NCBI RefSeq assembly: GCF_028583425.1
Contig: NC_072791.1
Span: 192,486,311-192,550,310 of the forward strand
DNA: 64,000 bases
Direction of reading: 5' to 3'
Origin: Eublepharis macularius
Taxonomy: Eukaryota > Chordata > Lepidosauria > Squamata > Eublepharidae
This document shows, piece after piece, positions 1 to 12,600 of this stretch (positions within the stretch are counted from its first letter, which is position 1; every line of letters starts with the position of its first letter). The translations under genes were made by a program, and so were the position numbers. Below the pieces are notes generated by a model. It was not told the origin of the DNA, did not search any database, and was given only the letters and a program-made list of their open reading frames with translations.

Positions 1-428
1 TTTCTGTCCCACCATAAATGTGCATCTTTCTCTGTATTCTGGCTCCTGCCTGTTCAAAATATTAATCTACATCAGCAAATATGTAGTTTTTTCTGAAGAA
101 AATTGTGGTCCTGTCTTGGAAGGAACACTATGAGCATCACTGCCTCTGCTTTCATACACAGTGAACAATGCACTTTCAATCCACTTTGAATGCATATTAG
201 TGATTGTTTGCAAGTGGATTTTTCCATTTTAGACAATAAAATCAGTGACAAAGTATAGAAGAATTATGTTTATTTTTACAACAAGTATGCTTGATTTCAT
301 ATATTTGTCCCACCCCCTTTTTAGAACCATAATTCTTACTGTTTTCAAGATCTCTTCTTGTAGTGATCTGTAAAGCAATTACCACTTTTCAGCGATGAAA
401 AATTAATCATGTTCTTTTCTTGTGGTAG
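1..428 (+). other. SLC4A10: SLC4A10 intron, 3' part
   Basis: AT-rich sequence before the first visible coding exon, ending in a TGGTAG acceptor. No coding signal, repeat or RNA gene is recognised here. It is assigned to the gene because the next exon starts in mid-protein. Confidence 0.7.
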
Positions 429-602
429 CTCTTTGACAGAATCAAGTTATTCTGGATGCCCGCAAAACACCAGCCGGATTTCATCTATCTGAGGCATGTT
501 CCTCTTCGGAAAGTCCATCTCTTCACAGTAATCCAGCTGAGCTGTCTTGTGCTGCTGTGGATTATCAAGGTCTCCAGAGCTGCCATAGTGTTTCCTATGA
601 TG
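429..602 (+). CDS. SLC4A10: SLC4A10 exon: last cytosolic loop and transmembrane segment
   Basis: This exon has 58 complete codons, phase 0 at both ends. The acceptor is GGTAG and the donor GTATGT. It starts [18 protein letters not shown], a strongly conserved SLC4 block, and ends in the hydrophobic run [20 protein letters not shown], the beginning of the final transmembrane region. Confidence 0.95.
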
Positions 603-3600
603 GTATGTACCTACATTCTATAGAGTATAATCTATTCTTAGTAACAAGGAAGTTGGCATGAGAAGTGCAGTCAAGTTGTAGTAGCCAATATATTATGATG
701 TTGGAAGAAGGGCTCCACTTAAATCTGATGTTGGCTTGTATTAATGTGGTTGAAATTGGTTTAAGGATTCTTCTTTTCTCCAACACTTCTGAGCGGGGAG
801 ATCCAAGAGTACTAGAACGTTTTTTTCTTTATAAATCAGAGGCTCTTTAAATCTTGCCTCTCAGAATTCGTTCTTTGGTTCTTGGGTACAGGAACTGTTG
901 GCACGGACTGTGGCTAGTGTACCTAGACAAAATGCCCTAGACAGTGACCAGAGCTACTCCTTCCTCTAACTGCAATACGCTGCTTGCCAGCCATTTAGAC
1001 ATAAAAACTGCCAGATCTGAGTTACTTCCTTCGTTTTCTGGAATTCCTTTTATTTTAAGATTATTCTAACTTAATTTGCTTTCCGTTGCTGCTAATCTTC
1101 CCTCTATAGCTGTTTCACTTGATTGGAGATTTTTAATTTCTTCCTGAAGAGTCATTCCCAATTCAAGAGCAGTCTCTGCGGTGTGGGTGGCTTCCGTCAG
1201 GCCGCCAGTTAGTTCTTTTGTTTGACTGTGGATTGGTTTTAAAAGTTCAGTTACTATTTTTGAGCAGATGTTCTGTAGGTCACTTTTGCAGATAGGAGCC
1301 TCTCTGTATTCAGTGGGCTTTTCTCTGGTCACCATTTTAGCTCTGGAACTTGCTTGCATTATTGCAAGTATTATTGACTCTCCCGCCATCAAAAAGGTCT
1401 CCATTGCTCCCAATTTTTTGGAAGCTGATTTGACTTTTGTTGTTGAGGATTTTCCCATTTCAGGTAGGTGTTTTTTTGCTCAGATTCGCACCACTTTTTT
1501 GGTTATAGAAGGAGAAGTTCTGGGAGCTTCGTGATCATGCATCTGCCATTGTTCAGCATTGATCCACCCTGGGAGGCATTTAGGACTGCAGCAGGAGGTG
1601 GAAGATGGGTATGTCATGCTCTGCAGACATCATTCCACCTATGGAAAACTTCCAGTAGATCCGAGACAAATCAAGTCAAGTTTATTGCTGTTCGTAACCA
1701 GCATAAAACAGACAGAAATACGAGCATAGTAATAAAAATATCTAGATTTCAATCTATGAGCAGAATCTAGGTCGTTCCCAAACAAATAAAGTATGATAGA
1801 TTAACTTAACTTAAAAGTTATTCATATCATGTTGTTACTAATTCTCTATGGATCCTATAAACTGCTGCCAAAAATTTGGCACACACGAGTGTAACCTGAG
1901 GATTAGAATCTAGTAGAAGCATCTTACTAGTTACAGAGTCTGAGAGACCTGACAGTCTTTCCTGTATGGTGTGAATAAATCCAGCTCGTATTTGATGATA
2001 AAACCCACAGTCCTGCCTCCATTGGTTTCCACCCTCGTGCTCAAATACATGCACACATATGCATCTTACATGCACACATTTGCATGAATGTCTATGCACC
2101 CATATGAATGATACCATTGCCCATGAATGTTTCAAACCTCACAACTTTGGCCATTTGTTTGTTTAAAACATTTATTAGCCGCCTCTCTACCTTGCACGAA
2201 CTCAAGGCAGCTTACAATTTAAATAAAATAACAGCCAGGGCTTTAGTTGGGTGGTTTTAAGAGCAAAATTTATTCATAGCTGCCAATACCATCTTACCAT
2301 ATTATATTTTACCATATTATATTTTGACTAGGTTTTAGCATTGGTGTTTGTCAGAAAACTCATGGACTTATTTTTTACCAAACGAGAACTAAGCTGGTTG
2401 GATGATTTGATGCCAGAAAGCAAGAAAAAGAAGCTGGAAGATGCTGAAAAAGAGGTAGGCCTGGACTTCTTTTCTTTTTTCCTCTCCTTTTCAGCTAAAA
2501 CTGTCTAGTTGACATTTGGTTACATTATATATATATAGCAAAATTGACTACCTAGATTTTTTTCTCCCCCGCCCCCCAGTAATCTGAACCTTGTCTGTTA
2601 TTATTGTAAAAGATTGTGTGTTCTATAAGCCCATGTGACATTTCCCACAAATGTTTACACACACAGTTGATGCTCATCCAGGCACTTTTGAATGGAGTGA
2701 TTACATCTTTTGATTATCTTTTGCTATAGACAGGATGAACATTCCCATCTAGAGTCACTAGTTGACCAGAATTGGATCATGATCTAAAGTGATGGGACGT
2801 ACTAAGTTATAAACAGCACAATCCAGTCATCTTCTAAGAGTCATGCAGTGACTTGCAGACCTGGTGTTCTCCTAGGCTTGGGGTATCAAGGGTGTGCATG
2901 AGCTCCCCTGTATTAAGGAAATTACATGTGGACATATCCTGAGATTTTCCTGCTTCTAAAGTAGTGTGGTATAGTGGTTAGTGTTCAACTGGGATCTAGG
3001 CAACCTGGGTTCAAATCTGCCACGAAAGCTTGCTGGGTAACCTTGGGCCAGTCACTGCCCTCAGCCCAGCCCACTTCACAGGGCTGTTGTTGAGAGGACA
3101 AAATGGAGGAAGTTTTATGCCACTTTGGGTTCCCACTGAGAAGAAAATGGGTTATAAATACTGAAATGAAATTTTTAAAAATAATGTATTTCACAGGGAT
3201 GTTTTGAGGATAAAATGGAGGAAATGTTGTAAGAAGTTTTGGAATCCCTTGGGGAGAAAAGCAGGATATAAATAAATAAATCTTTCTACCTCTTTTGAGA
3301 GGCAAGGGCATAAAGGAAATAAGAGGAATCTGCATTCATTGGCATGCTGAGCTCCCATATGATGCCCTGAGTGCTGCATTCTATTTATCGCAGTGTGAAG
3401 TGATAAAAGCGAAGCCGAGGCGTTTCCCTCATGGTTGCCACAGGAGTCCATTACTCTTGATTCCATGTTTCTTCTTTCATGTCACTGGCTTCTTCTCTCC
3501 GAATGGTGACAGACAACAAATATACATTTTCATTTGCATCTTCTTTTATTTTCAGTTGCTTTTTTTGAGGAGTTATTTTTACATGTTATGGCATTGCTAA

Positions 3601-6600
3601 ATATTTGAGGCTATTATTAAACCTGTTCAGCTGTCAAAATCCTGGGAAAGCTGTGAAGCCTGGAACATGACAAAATTAACTAGAATTTTTTTAAAAAAAA
3701 TCAGACATGGAGCCATTGGAATGTAATTGGAGATACATAATTCTGCTGGCTTTAAAAATAAAACTGGGCCTCTGCCTGCAAATGGAAATGAAGCTGATAG
3801 GTTTTTAAAGAAATACTAATGTAACGGGATTGAGATTTTCATTCTACAAGTCTGTCTTCAATATAAGAAACAATTCTTTTCTATGAGGAGCATTATTTGG
3901 TGAGATGCGGAACAAAGTTTGTTCTTAGTCTTCCTACTGGTAATTGTGGTAATCCTGAATCCCAGAGATGCTCTCAAAAATAGTGACCTACTTATAAAGA
4001 ATGGCTTAATGTGAGCAGCCATGCTCCCATCAGTATCCACCATAGACATGGAAATAGGTCACATGGTAAATCTCCCAGGCCATACTATTTTTCTCAGACT
4101 GCTTCCAGGCAGAATTTTTACCTACACTGATGGTGGGAAGGCCCCCCAGGAAATGGGAGTGTCCAGATGATGTCATGCCCAATCCAGGCAACTCAGTTTC
4201 CCACCTTTTAATCTGGAGAGAATAATAACCTTATTTTCTCATGTTTGAAAGAGAAACCATTAGGTGGCTGTGGAAGTCCTACTCATAGTCACTACAGGGA
4301 GGATGGGCTGCTTTCAAAATGGCACGAGGCAGCTTGCTGCAATGTGATATTCCTCCTCCCCAGCCTGAGCTCTTGTGAGCGCTCCCGCCACGCTGAGTCT
4401 GCCCTCCGCCATATTGCTCCCTGTGAGGACAGTCCCTTGGCCTCAAATGGGGGTAAGGTAGGGGTTATGTTCACTCTTCCCCTCCTCCTACCCCGCTGAG
4501 CTGTGACTCTCTTGCCATCTCCTCCCCAGCTTCATCGGGAGCGTCCCTTTTATTTCCTTTCCCCCACCACCACAGCCAATCCCCTAATCTTCCCAATTCC
4601 CTGGCTTCCTCATCTTCCCCCAGTGCCCCCTCCCCTCTCCTAATGACCTGTCCCTGCTCCAACTGTACCCTGTCCGTGTCTGCCCCCATCCACTCAGCAG
4701 ATAGTTCCCACCTCTGGAGTCCTTCCCTGGACTCCCTCTCACACCTTTCTCGCCTCCCCGGTCAGGCCCGCCCCTCTCTGGCTCGGCGCGGCTGTTTCCA
4801 CTGGGGCCAGACATTTGGCCCAATAGAAGGGGCCCGCCGTGGAGGGCTCTTGCCCATTGTGCCTGGTCATGCGGGAAGAGTTGGTATCGGAGCCTCTGTT
4901 GGCTCCAAATGCCAGTTGAGCGGCAGGGCCTGGTACTTTCCTCCAGCCCATGTGCTCCTGGCTGGCTACTTCTCCTGCTGCCACTCATCCGCCTTTGGCT
5001 GCAGGCTGGCCTCCTTCCAGGTGAGCTGGGCTGTTGGTTCAGGGTCCCTCAAGGGGCGGGCTCCCTGATCAGGAGGGTGGCAGCAGATCTGAGTCTGGCA
5101 GAGCCGGACAGCCCTTTATAGGGCTTTTATCTTTTTCCAGCTGAGCATTACAACATGACTCAATGGGGAAAGAGAGGAGCAAGGGATGGATCTGGAGTTT
5201 GGGGCCCACCAAAATCACTGCTCTGTCTGTGCTTTTGAATAGGTGCAATGCGGGGGGGGGGAGGAGTGGAGTGAGGGGGACGCGGTAGCCAATGGACTGG
5301 GAATAGGTGTGTGCAGTCACCATTATTGTGCCACTTGCTGCTGCTACCATAGCAGGGACTCATTTTCACACCTCTGTGTAGATGCAGCTGCTGTCTTTTT
5401 CTTTCTCATAAACAACATACTTCCAAACATGTTGAAGCCACACAGTATATTCCTCCTCTCTGATCAAATAAAGTGTTTAAAATATTTTTACTGTTAATTT
5501 TTTTTTTTAAACTTGCTTGATGCGCAAGTGGAGACACACAAGGGATACCTGGTTTGTATCTGTCGCAATCGTTGGCAAACCTGGGCTCATGTGGCAGTTA
5601 AAGATCCCTGCTGTGTTTGCTCTTTATATTTTTCACCTTCAAACAACCCGACAGCGAGCAGCATCACATGTAATGCATCATGAATCATCCGCTTGGTACA
5701 TATAAGCCTCCATATACAGTATCTTCCTGCAGTTGTGGCTGTTTATATCACTACTCCCCAAAGAACTCATCATTATCACCTATGATCAAGGGGCACAATC
5801 CACCCAAAGTTCCTTTATGCAAACCCCACTGTAATTGAATGAGAGTTGCACAAGACCAAAGCTTTCCCGGAGATTGTGCCCCAACGTAGTAACACTTCTT
5901 ACGGAGTTTCCCATCTTTCTTGCAAAGAGTTATTTTCAGCAGTGAAAATTAGCTTTTGTCAAAGAGTTGTCCTTTTAAATACAGTTTCCTAATTTTTGGC
6001 ATCTGTCTCATCACTTCAAAAAGAGTTGTTAAGGGCAGGTCCAGTGATATGACACCTTGTTAAAAACAATTTGGAAACAGAAATGGAGAAATACTGTTTG
6101 TTTTTCTTTTTTGAGCGTTGAATCGGCAAAAGTGAAATCCCAAGCAGAGTTACTCCAGTCTAAGCCCATTGAAAGCAACTCAGTAACTCTGTTTAGGATT
6201 TCACTGTATTTGTAGGCAAACAGTTACAGCAAGACCCTTTTGTTCATCTCTAAATCATTTTCTCCTAGGAGGAGCAAAGTATGCTGGCAATGGAGGAAGA
6301 AGGTACTGTCCAGTTACCACTAGAAGGACACTACAGGTAAGCCATTTTGATTTAATCTTTGTTTCTCCATCGACATTCAAAACCTAGGAAATGTCAGTAA
6401 TGTGCAGTAGTTAGCATGTCAACTCCCCACTTCCCTGTGAAGCTCACTGGTTGATCTCAAGTCACTCTCCTTCTCAGAGCCTACGTACATATTACAAAGT
6501 CCTCGGATCACATCTGGTTCCGTATGACTTGTGAGATTCCCATAGGAACTCAGCTTCCAGACATTTGGGGACGGAACTATGGTGCTCAGACCATAAAGGG

Positions 6601-9600
6601 AATAAAGTTGAGATTAACATCTGTAAATGTTAGGCAAATTTTCATTAGGCAGTTTTCAATGCTTTGTTCTTCATGGTGTCCCCCCCACCGCCAGTTTTTC
6701 TTCTATTTTTGCTATCTGGTTCACTTGTTCCTTATTTTTCCTCCCCTCCCGTGTATGTAAATCTTGCTGATTAAGAGTTCACTTCATGCATCTGAAAAGT
6801 GGCCTCTGGCCCACAGAAACTCAGGAGACATGTTTTCTATTCCTCACTTAAATGCCGGAAAGTTTGCTGATGTAATGTGTTGTATGCATGTAGATGCTTA
6901 TTCCATGAAATGAATAGGAAGCTGCTTTCTGCAGGAACTCTGGGGGTGTGCATTGGAATGCTTATGATTGCTGTGGAACAGGGGGTTAAGCTGTCAAGAG
7001 CCCTGCGGAAATGAATGTGTCCTTGGTATTACACTATTTCTAGGGCAATAAGTAATTCTAACTACAGTAAAGGCTTTGATATCCAGCACTCATGGGGAAT
7101 AGGGGTTGCCGGTTAATCAAGTCCGCCAGATACTCAAGCTCATTGCTCTCCCATGGCAACCCTACCCAGAGGACTCAGCTGTGATCAAATTCACCCAGTT
7201 GGGAACACCATTGCAACAACCCTATTCCTAGTGGGACCCTTTTCCTTCCTCCAAAAGCCGTCCTGCACAGCAGGCAGACAAGCGGGTCAGCCGCCTGGGC
7301 CGAGGAGAGCAGCACCCAAGGATGATATCAGCTGGCAGTGCCCGCAGTCAGAAGCCCAGCAACAGTCCAAAGCATTGTTGGCCAGCTAAAGAGGCAGAGT
7401 TGGGTGGGCATGCACGTGAAGACATGGATATGGTGGCTGAGAGGAAAGAGGTTGTTTTCTGAGTGATGCCGGTTAACAGAGCATCCTGGATAGCAAAGCT
7501 TGTACTACTTGTACATTGATACATATTTCTTTATTTAGTGACTGGAAAGTAGGTTTGTGTGTTCCTTATAGTCTATAGATTGCACAGGACTGCAGATAAG
7601 GAAGCTTGATTGCTCTCTCTTTCTGTGTGTGTGTGTGTTGTGTGTGCTCATTTTGTTCTAGAGATGACCCATCCGTAATCAATATTTCTGATGAAATGGC
7701 AAAAACAGCGGTGTGGAAGACACTACTGATATCATCAGAAAATAACAAGGAAAAGGAGTCCAGCTTTCCTTCTAAAAGGTTTAATATTTTTTTCAAAAAT
7801 AATCCTCTCATATTCCATCTACTTTAGTAAAAATTTGTTTTGGATCAATTTTTATTTATTATTTATATAATGGGTTGGATCCAGCCAGCTTTTTCACTAA
7901 ATCTCTCCTAATTCCACTCCTTCCAGCCCCTGTTGCACATACCTTTTTTCCATACAAGTTCCAAGAGCTCCCCAACATAGTCTTTTTTGGTGGTCAAAGG
8001 AGACCCTCTCCTCCCTTTTTTACTAGTGGAAAAGCTGGTTGGATCCCACCTAGCCAACACACACACACTACTGGTACATTTCTTCCTTGAAGAAATCAGA
8101 TTATCAGAATCTTATAAACGCTTCTAGGCACATACTGAAAACACCAACAACATGACCGAGCAGCATCAGTGCATGAAAGGAAGGGTATATGAACTTTTAT
8201 GTTTACACAACTGCCCTACCAACAGAGTCTCTAGGATCATCAGGTCTGTGGAAGTGCTGTACAATCCCACCTGCCCAGACCCTGTTGTCTACAAAGTTTA
8301 GTGGTAATCCTGGAGATTATATAGGAGCGGGTGTGTGAACAACGAAAAAGATCTACCTGGAGTTTTAGGATGTTTATGGGTGACTGCTTTTCCACCAATG
8401 ATAGCATTAAATACCTCGTGTGTGTGTTTCTCATAGGAGAGGTACTTGCTAGTGCAGATGGGCATGAATGTAGCACTAATGTTTCTGTACTTTATATCAC
8501 TGTTGCTGTGCCACTCTCACTGATCCTGCTAGACTGGTTGGACTAGCAACAATTGTCAGGAGTACAGTAAAGCTGCTTGGTAGATTTTCATGCCTCTCTT
8601 ATGCAGAAGCAAACATATAGAAGCAACATTACCAGCAACAGAATAAATCCCTAACTGAAGACAAAAGAATAGTCAGGTGATCTAATGGACATTTCAAGTG
8701 CATGATAAATTTGTCTCTTCCCTTTCCTAGTGGTCTTCTATAATTTTCAGGGAGTAGAACACATTCTATTTAGCTTTATTATTCTACAGAGTCTAGTATG
8801 TGAGAGATTTTCTTTTTCTTCTTTTTCCTCCAGCACCACCACCACCACCACCAGTACGTTTTATACAATGAGTTTTGTGCTAATCATATAGCCGTGGGTG
8901 ACCCCACCGTATAGGTCAAATATCTACATAATGGGACCACCCCTGATTACAGTAGATGTTTCTTTAAACCTGGGGCCATCCAAATTACCAAGATCTTGTG
9001 AAACTACCTCACAGAATTTTGGTCATAATTTGTTCCATTTTGAAACTAATTTAATTGATCTCAAGGTTATCAGACAATTCTACTGAATTGTTGCCACTGT
9101 TGTTCTTTTTCTTTTTAAGGCCAACTAAACTGCAGGGGATCAGTAAGAAAAATGTAATGATGCAGATTAGTAGTTGGTATATAAACCATTTTGTATTGGC
9201 TGGAAATGATCTGTTGTGTTCCAATGTGATGTGTAAGAATAGCAGTTGCACGGACTGGTTATGGTAGTTATAGCAAAATGATCACAGGTCCATTTCTGGT
9301 GGCCCCTTAAAAAGCTTTAGCGTTTTGCCTTGGAAACCCCAGCAGGGGTTGCCCAAAGTTGGTTGTGACTTGATGGCACTTTCCACCACCACCAAATGCC
9401 TCACAACATAAAAGTACAATTTTGAGAACCCAAATAAGCATGAATGGTGTTATCTAGAACATGTGCTGTCATAGCTGCCAAAGTGCAGAAAAGTTGGCTT
9501 AGTGATTGATAGGAGCTGGTTCTCTGTTCTCCAGCGGAGCACAGTTCTGGGTTCTTTGTGACTGGATAAGAGGAAAAGTTGGATGGATAATCACGTGTAT

Positions 9601-12600
9601 GCATGGGCTTCTTGTTCCTGATAGTAGCTGTGTTCATGCAGGGACTGATCATACTCTATAAATTACAAAATCATAGGACCATTTCTATTGTGAAATCCTG
9701 GTTGTTACCCTTGCAGAGCTAGTCCCTTCTAACTCCACTGATGTCAATAGACAGAGGGATATAACGCTACATAGGATATCACAGCTGAGTATAAATGCAG
9801 TAGTCTAAGTTATTTCTCCCCTTGCCATTCATCTTGAATTAACACTGTTTTCTACTTAATTGTTCCATTATCACATTTCTACCATAAGCTCCCCTTCCTA
9901 ATCTCTCTAGAAGCTGATTCCCCAAAGGTAAGAGGACCCTGTCCCCAAATCTCTGCCTTGATTGCTTTTGCCACTACTAAATGGTGTTCTTTGGAAACAT
10001 TAGCTAACATTATGTGTAAATTTTGGGGAGACAAAATTTAATGGAACTGTATTGAAAGCAAGTTCAGAAGCTGCTTGAATGTCCCCATGTTGGTTCTTTA
10101 ACATCTTGCATAACAAGCAAACATACTCAGTTTTTAACTTTAGAACAAAACAGTTTCATTGAGATGTTTGTCTGCGCTGAGAAGGAAAAAAAAGAAATTC
10201 ACTACGTTTAACTTCCAAACATTCACTGAAATTAAATTCCTCTACTTGATTTCTAGCATTTTGTCACCCCAAAAATGGCGTGTTGCTTTTTCAATGTTCT
10301 TACTTTTCTTAAGCAGCATAAACAAGATGACTGGACCACGTTCAGATAGATGTCACTACCTTTACCCTTTAGTTTGGGTGGGACTATGTGACCCCCTGGT
10401 TCATAGGCTCTTTCCTTCTGCTAATCACACAAACTGGGCATCTCATAGTGAAGGCCTGAGTACCTCTGGGGTACTATTCCACCACTGCCCCCCCAATTCA
10501 ATGTACGAACTGAGTTTTTGTTTCAAATATTTTTTAGATGGAATTTAAAAAGTCCTTTCGATGGCTTCCTAATAGATTCCATATTAAATAAAACTTTTTG
10601 GTCAAAGCTAACAATATGACTTCATATTTTAATTTTGGTGTCCTCCCATTTAAATGGATACAGCATACTTTTAAAAATTAAAACAAGCTATGAAGGTTGA
10701 AAAGGGTGAAACTAGGCTGAACTTCAGCCACACTGGCTTGCTACAAAAGTAGAAATTACTCTTCATCAGGATGGATGTTAAAAAACAGGACTGGGCGGAT
10801 GGGGGAAAGATGTTTCAGGCCCATGTTGGCATCCTAAGTTGAATGCTGGGCATTGTTGAATAGACTGGTTGTTGCTGGATGGGTCTAGTATTAGGTTTTA
10901 CTTTATGCTTTTTGCAAGGAAGAGGAAAACTGGCATTAGTCACAGTTCATCCCATTCTATATCTGTATAGTCAGCTGCATGTTTTAAATGGCTGACATTG
11001 GCTAGATTACATTGCCTGCTTTTTGCACCTGGTCAGTAAGTGGTATCTATCTGAGAAGTGATTGCCAGACCTAATCACAAGATTAGCTAAGTTCATGTAC
11101 AGGCCTTGAAGGAACATAGAGACACTAAGCAGTAAGTCTCAACTCTAAATCTCAAACTGTATTTTTTTTAACATTTTGGTATGTTTTTTGTAAAAGTTGG
11201 TCTGCCCATGAAGTGTGATTCCCAGATAACCTTCAAATTTCCCTGTCCACTTGGAACAGGATTTCTGGGGGCATTTGAGGCTGCTATGGGAGGGGGGAAA
11301 TTATGGTCTGTGGGTGGAAATCCTTGTGCTCATAGCAATACTGCTCTGCATCCAAGCTGTTTTATAATGTGCCATAGTCCAATGGGGAGCTACTTAAGTG
11401 TCAGGAGATGAATGTCCCCATTATGGCACATCAAAATATAATGCCGTAAGATGGGGGAGAATGATGAATAAAAGAGAGAGTCAACTTTTTAAGCAGTGGC
11501 TACAGAAAATGTACACTGAGGAAATACCTGATAGAAGTTACGTCTATGGAACTGAGGTCCTTGGTTTGAATCATGCTAGTATGGCATAATGTCCATCATG
11601 CAGCCTGTTACCAAGCAATGCCACCACTGCTGGAATGTAAATCATTGCACAGGTCCTGATCCTGTGGTATGTACACATGGATTTGGGGCAGTGTAAACCT
11701 TAGTGTGTGCTGTGACGTGAGGAAAGCATTACTGCCTGAGAGAAAACTCCTCTCAGAATGTACTGTGGCACTTATAGTCGCTCTCTTGGATTTCTTGCAT
11801 AAGTGTAATTGAAACTGTTCGTGCCAGATCTTGAATCCAAATTAAAAAGAAAAACAAACAACACTAGCCCTTTATTGGCAGCGGGGAGTAGTGATAGCTA
11901 ATATTCAGTACACATTTTTGTTACTAGATACTAATATATCATTTTTGTTTTTTAAAAAGGTGCTGGTTCTTATGTACATGGTTGCACTGATTTCCACCTG
12001 TTCCCCCATCAAGACTTAAGAGAGCCCCCCAAAGATGCCAGTACTCAGTACTGGTGAATACTACCACAAAAAAAGCCCTGGATATATCTTTCCTGTATAT
12101 GATGTACTCCATCATTTGAGTACTGATTAAAAAAAATCACACACACTCCTACTTCTGGGTTGTAAATCTAGTGTTCAGTGACCAATATAATGCAAAACGT
12201 GCTCATTTGCCTAGCTGCATTTCCCCAGTTAGCGCATCTGGGACTTCGTGGGTAGCAGCCAGCACTGCTGTTCTGACCCCCTCCCCAGTATTGAAGTCGG
12301 CAGGTATTCTTGTAGTGCCGTGCTACTGGGATGTACAGGTAACTAAAGCAACTGTGTGCACAGCACCTATAATCCGCATATGATTAGTCTATATTTCCAT
12401 CCTAGCAGGGTGCTGATTGGTTTGGAAAGAACCAGGACTTGGATCCTATAAGCAAGTTTCATGCAGGCTAGATAGTCTCTGTCATGGAGCACACATCCTG
12501 TTCCATGAAAACTTAAATTTGCACAAGATCAGTGGTTTTCAGTAGGTCTTTGCAAAAATGGAAGTTTTAGCATATGAGGAAGTGCTCTCTATGACAGAGG

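Larger units (their letters stand above)
2455..6268 (+). other. SLC4A10 intron with SINE, GC-rich island and palindrome
   Basis: This intron of about 3.8 kb contains a tRNA-derived SINE and a second SINE tail (2963-3282), unassigned sequence to 4320, a GC-rich island (about 4330-5120), unassigned sequence to 6130 and a small palindromic repeat (6131-6205). No additional exon of the gene is recognised. Confidence 0.6.

Noticed and set aside
4471-5121. Several 70-140-codon open frames
   Set aside because: Frames on both strands overlap in a GC-rich island. There are no splice-compatible or conserved motifs.
8826-8880. CAC-repeat exon continuing the SLC4A10 frame after CTCCAG
   Set aside because: The acceptor-like site is followed by a microsatellite coding poly-Thr. 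No family tail matches it.
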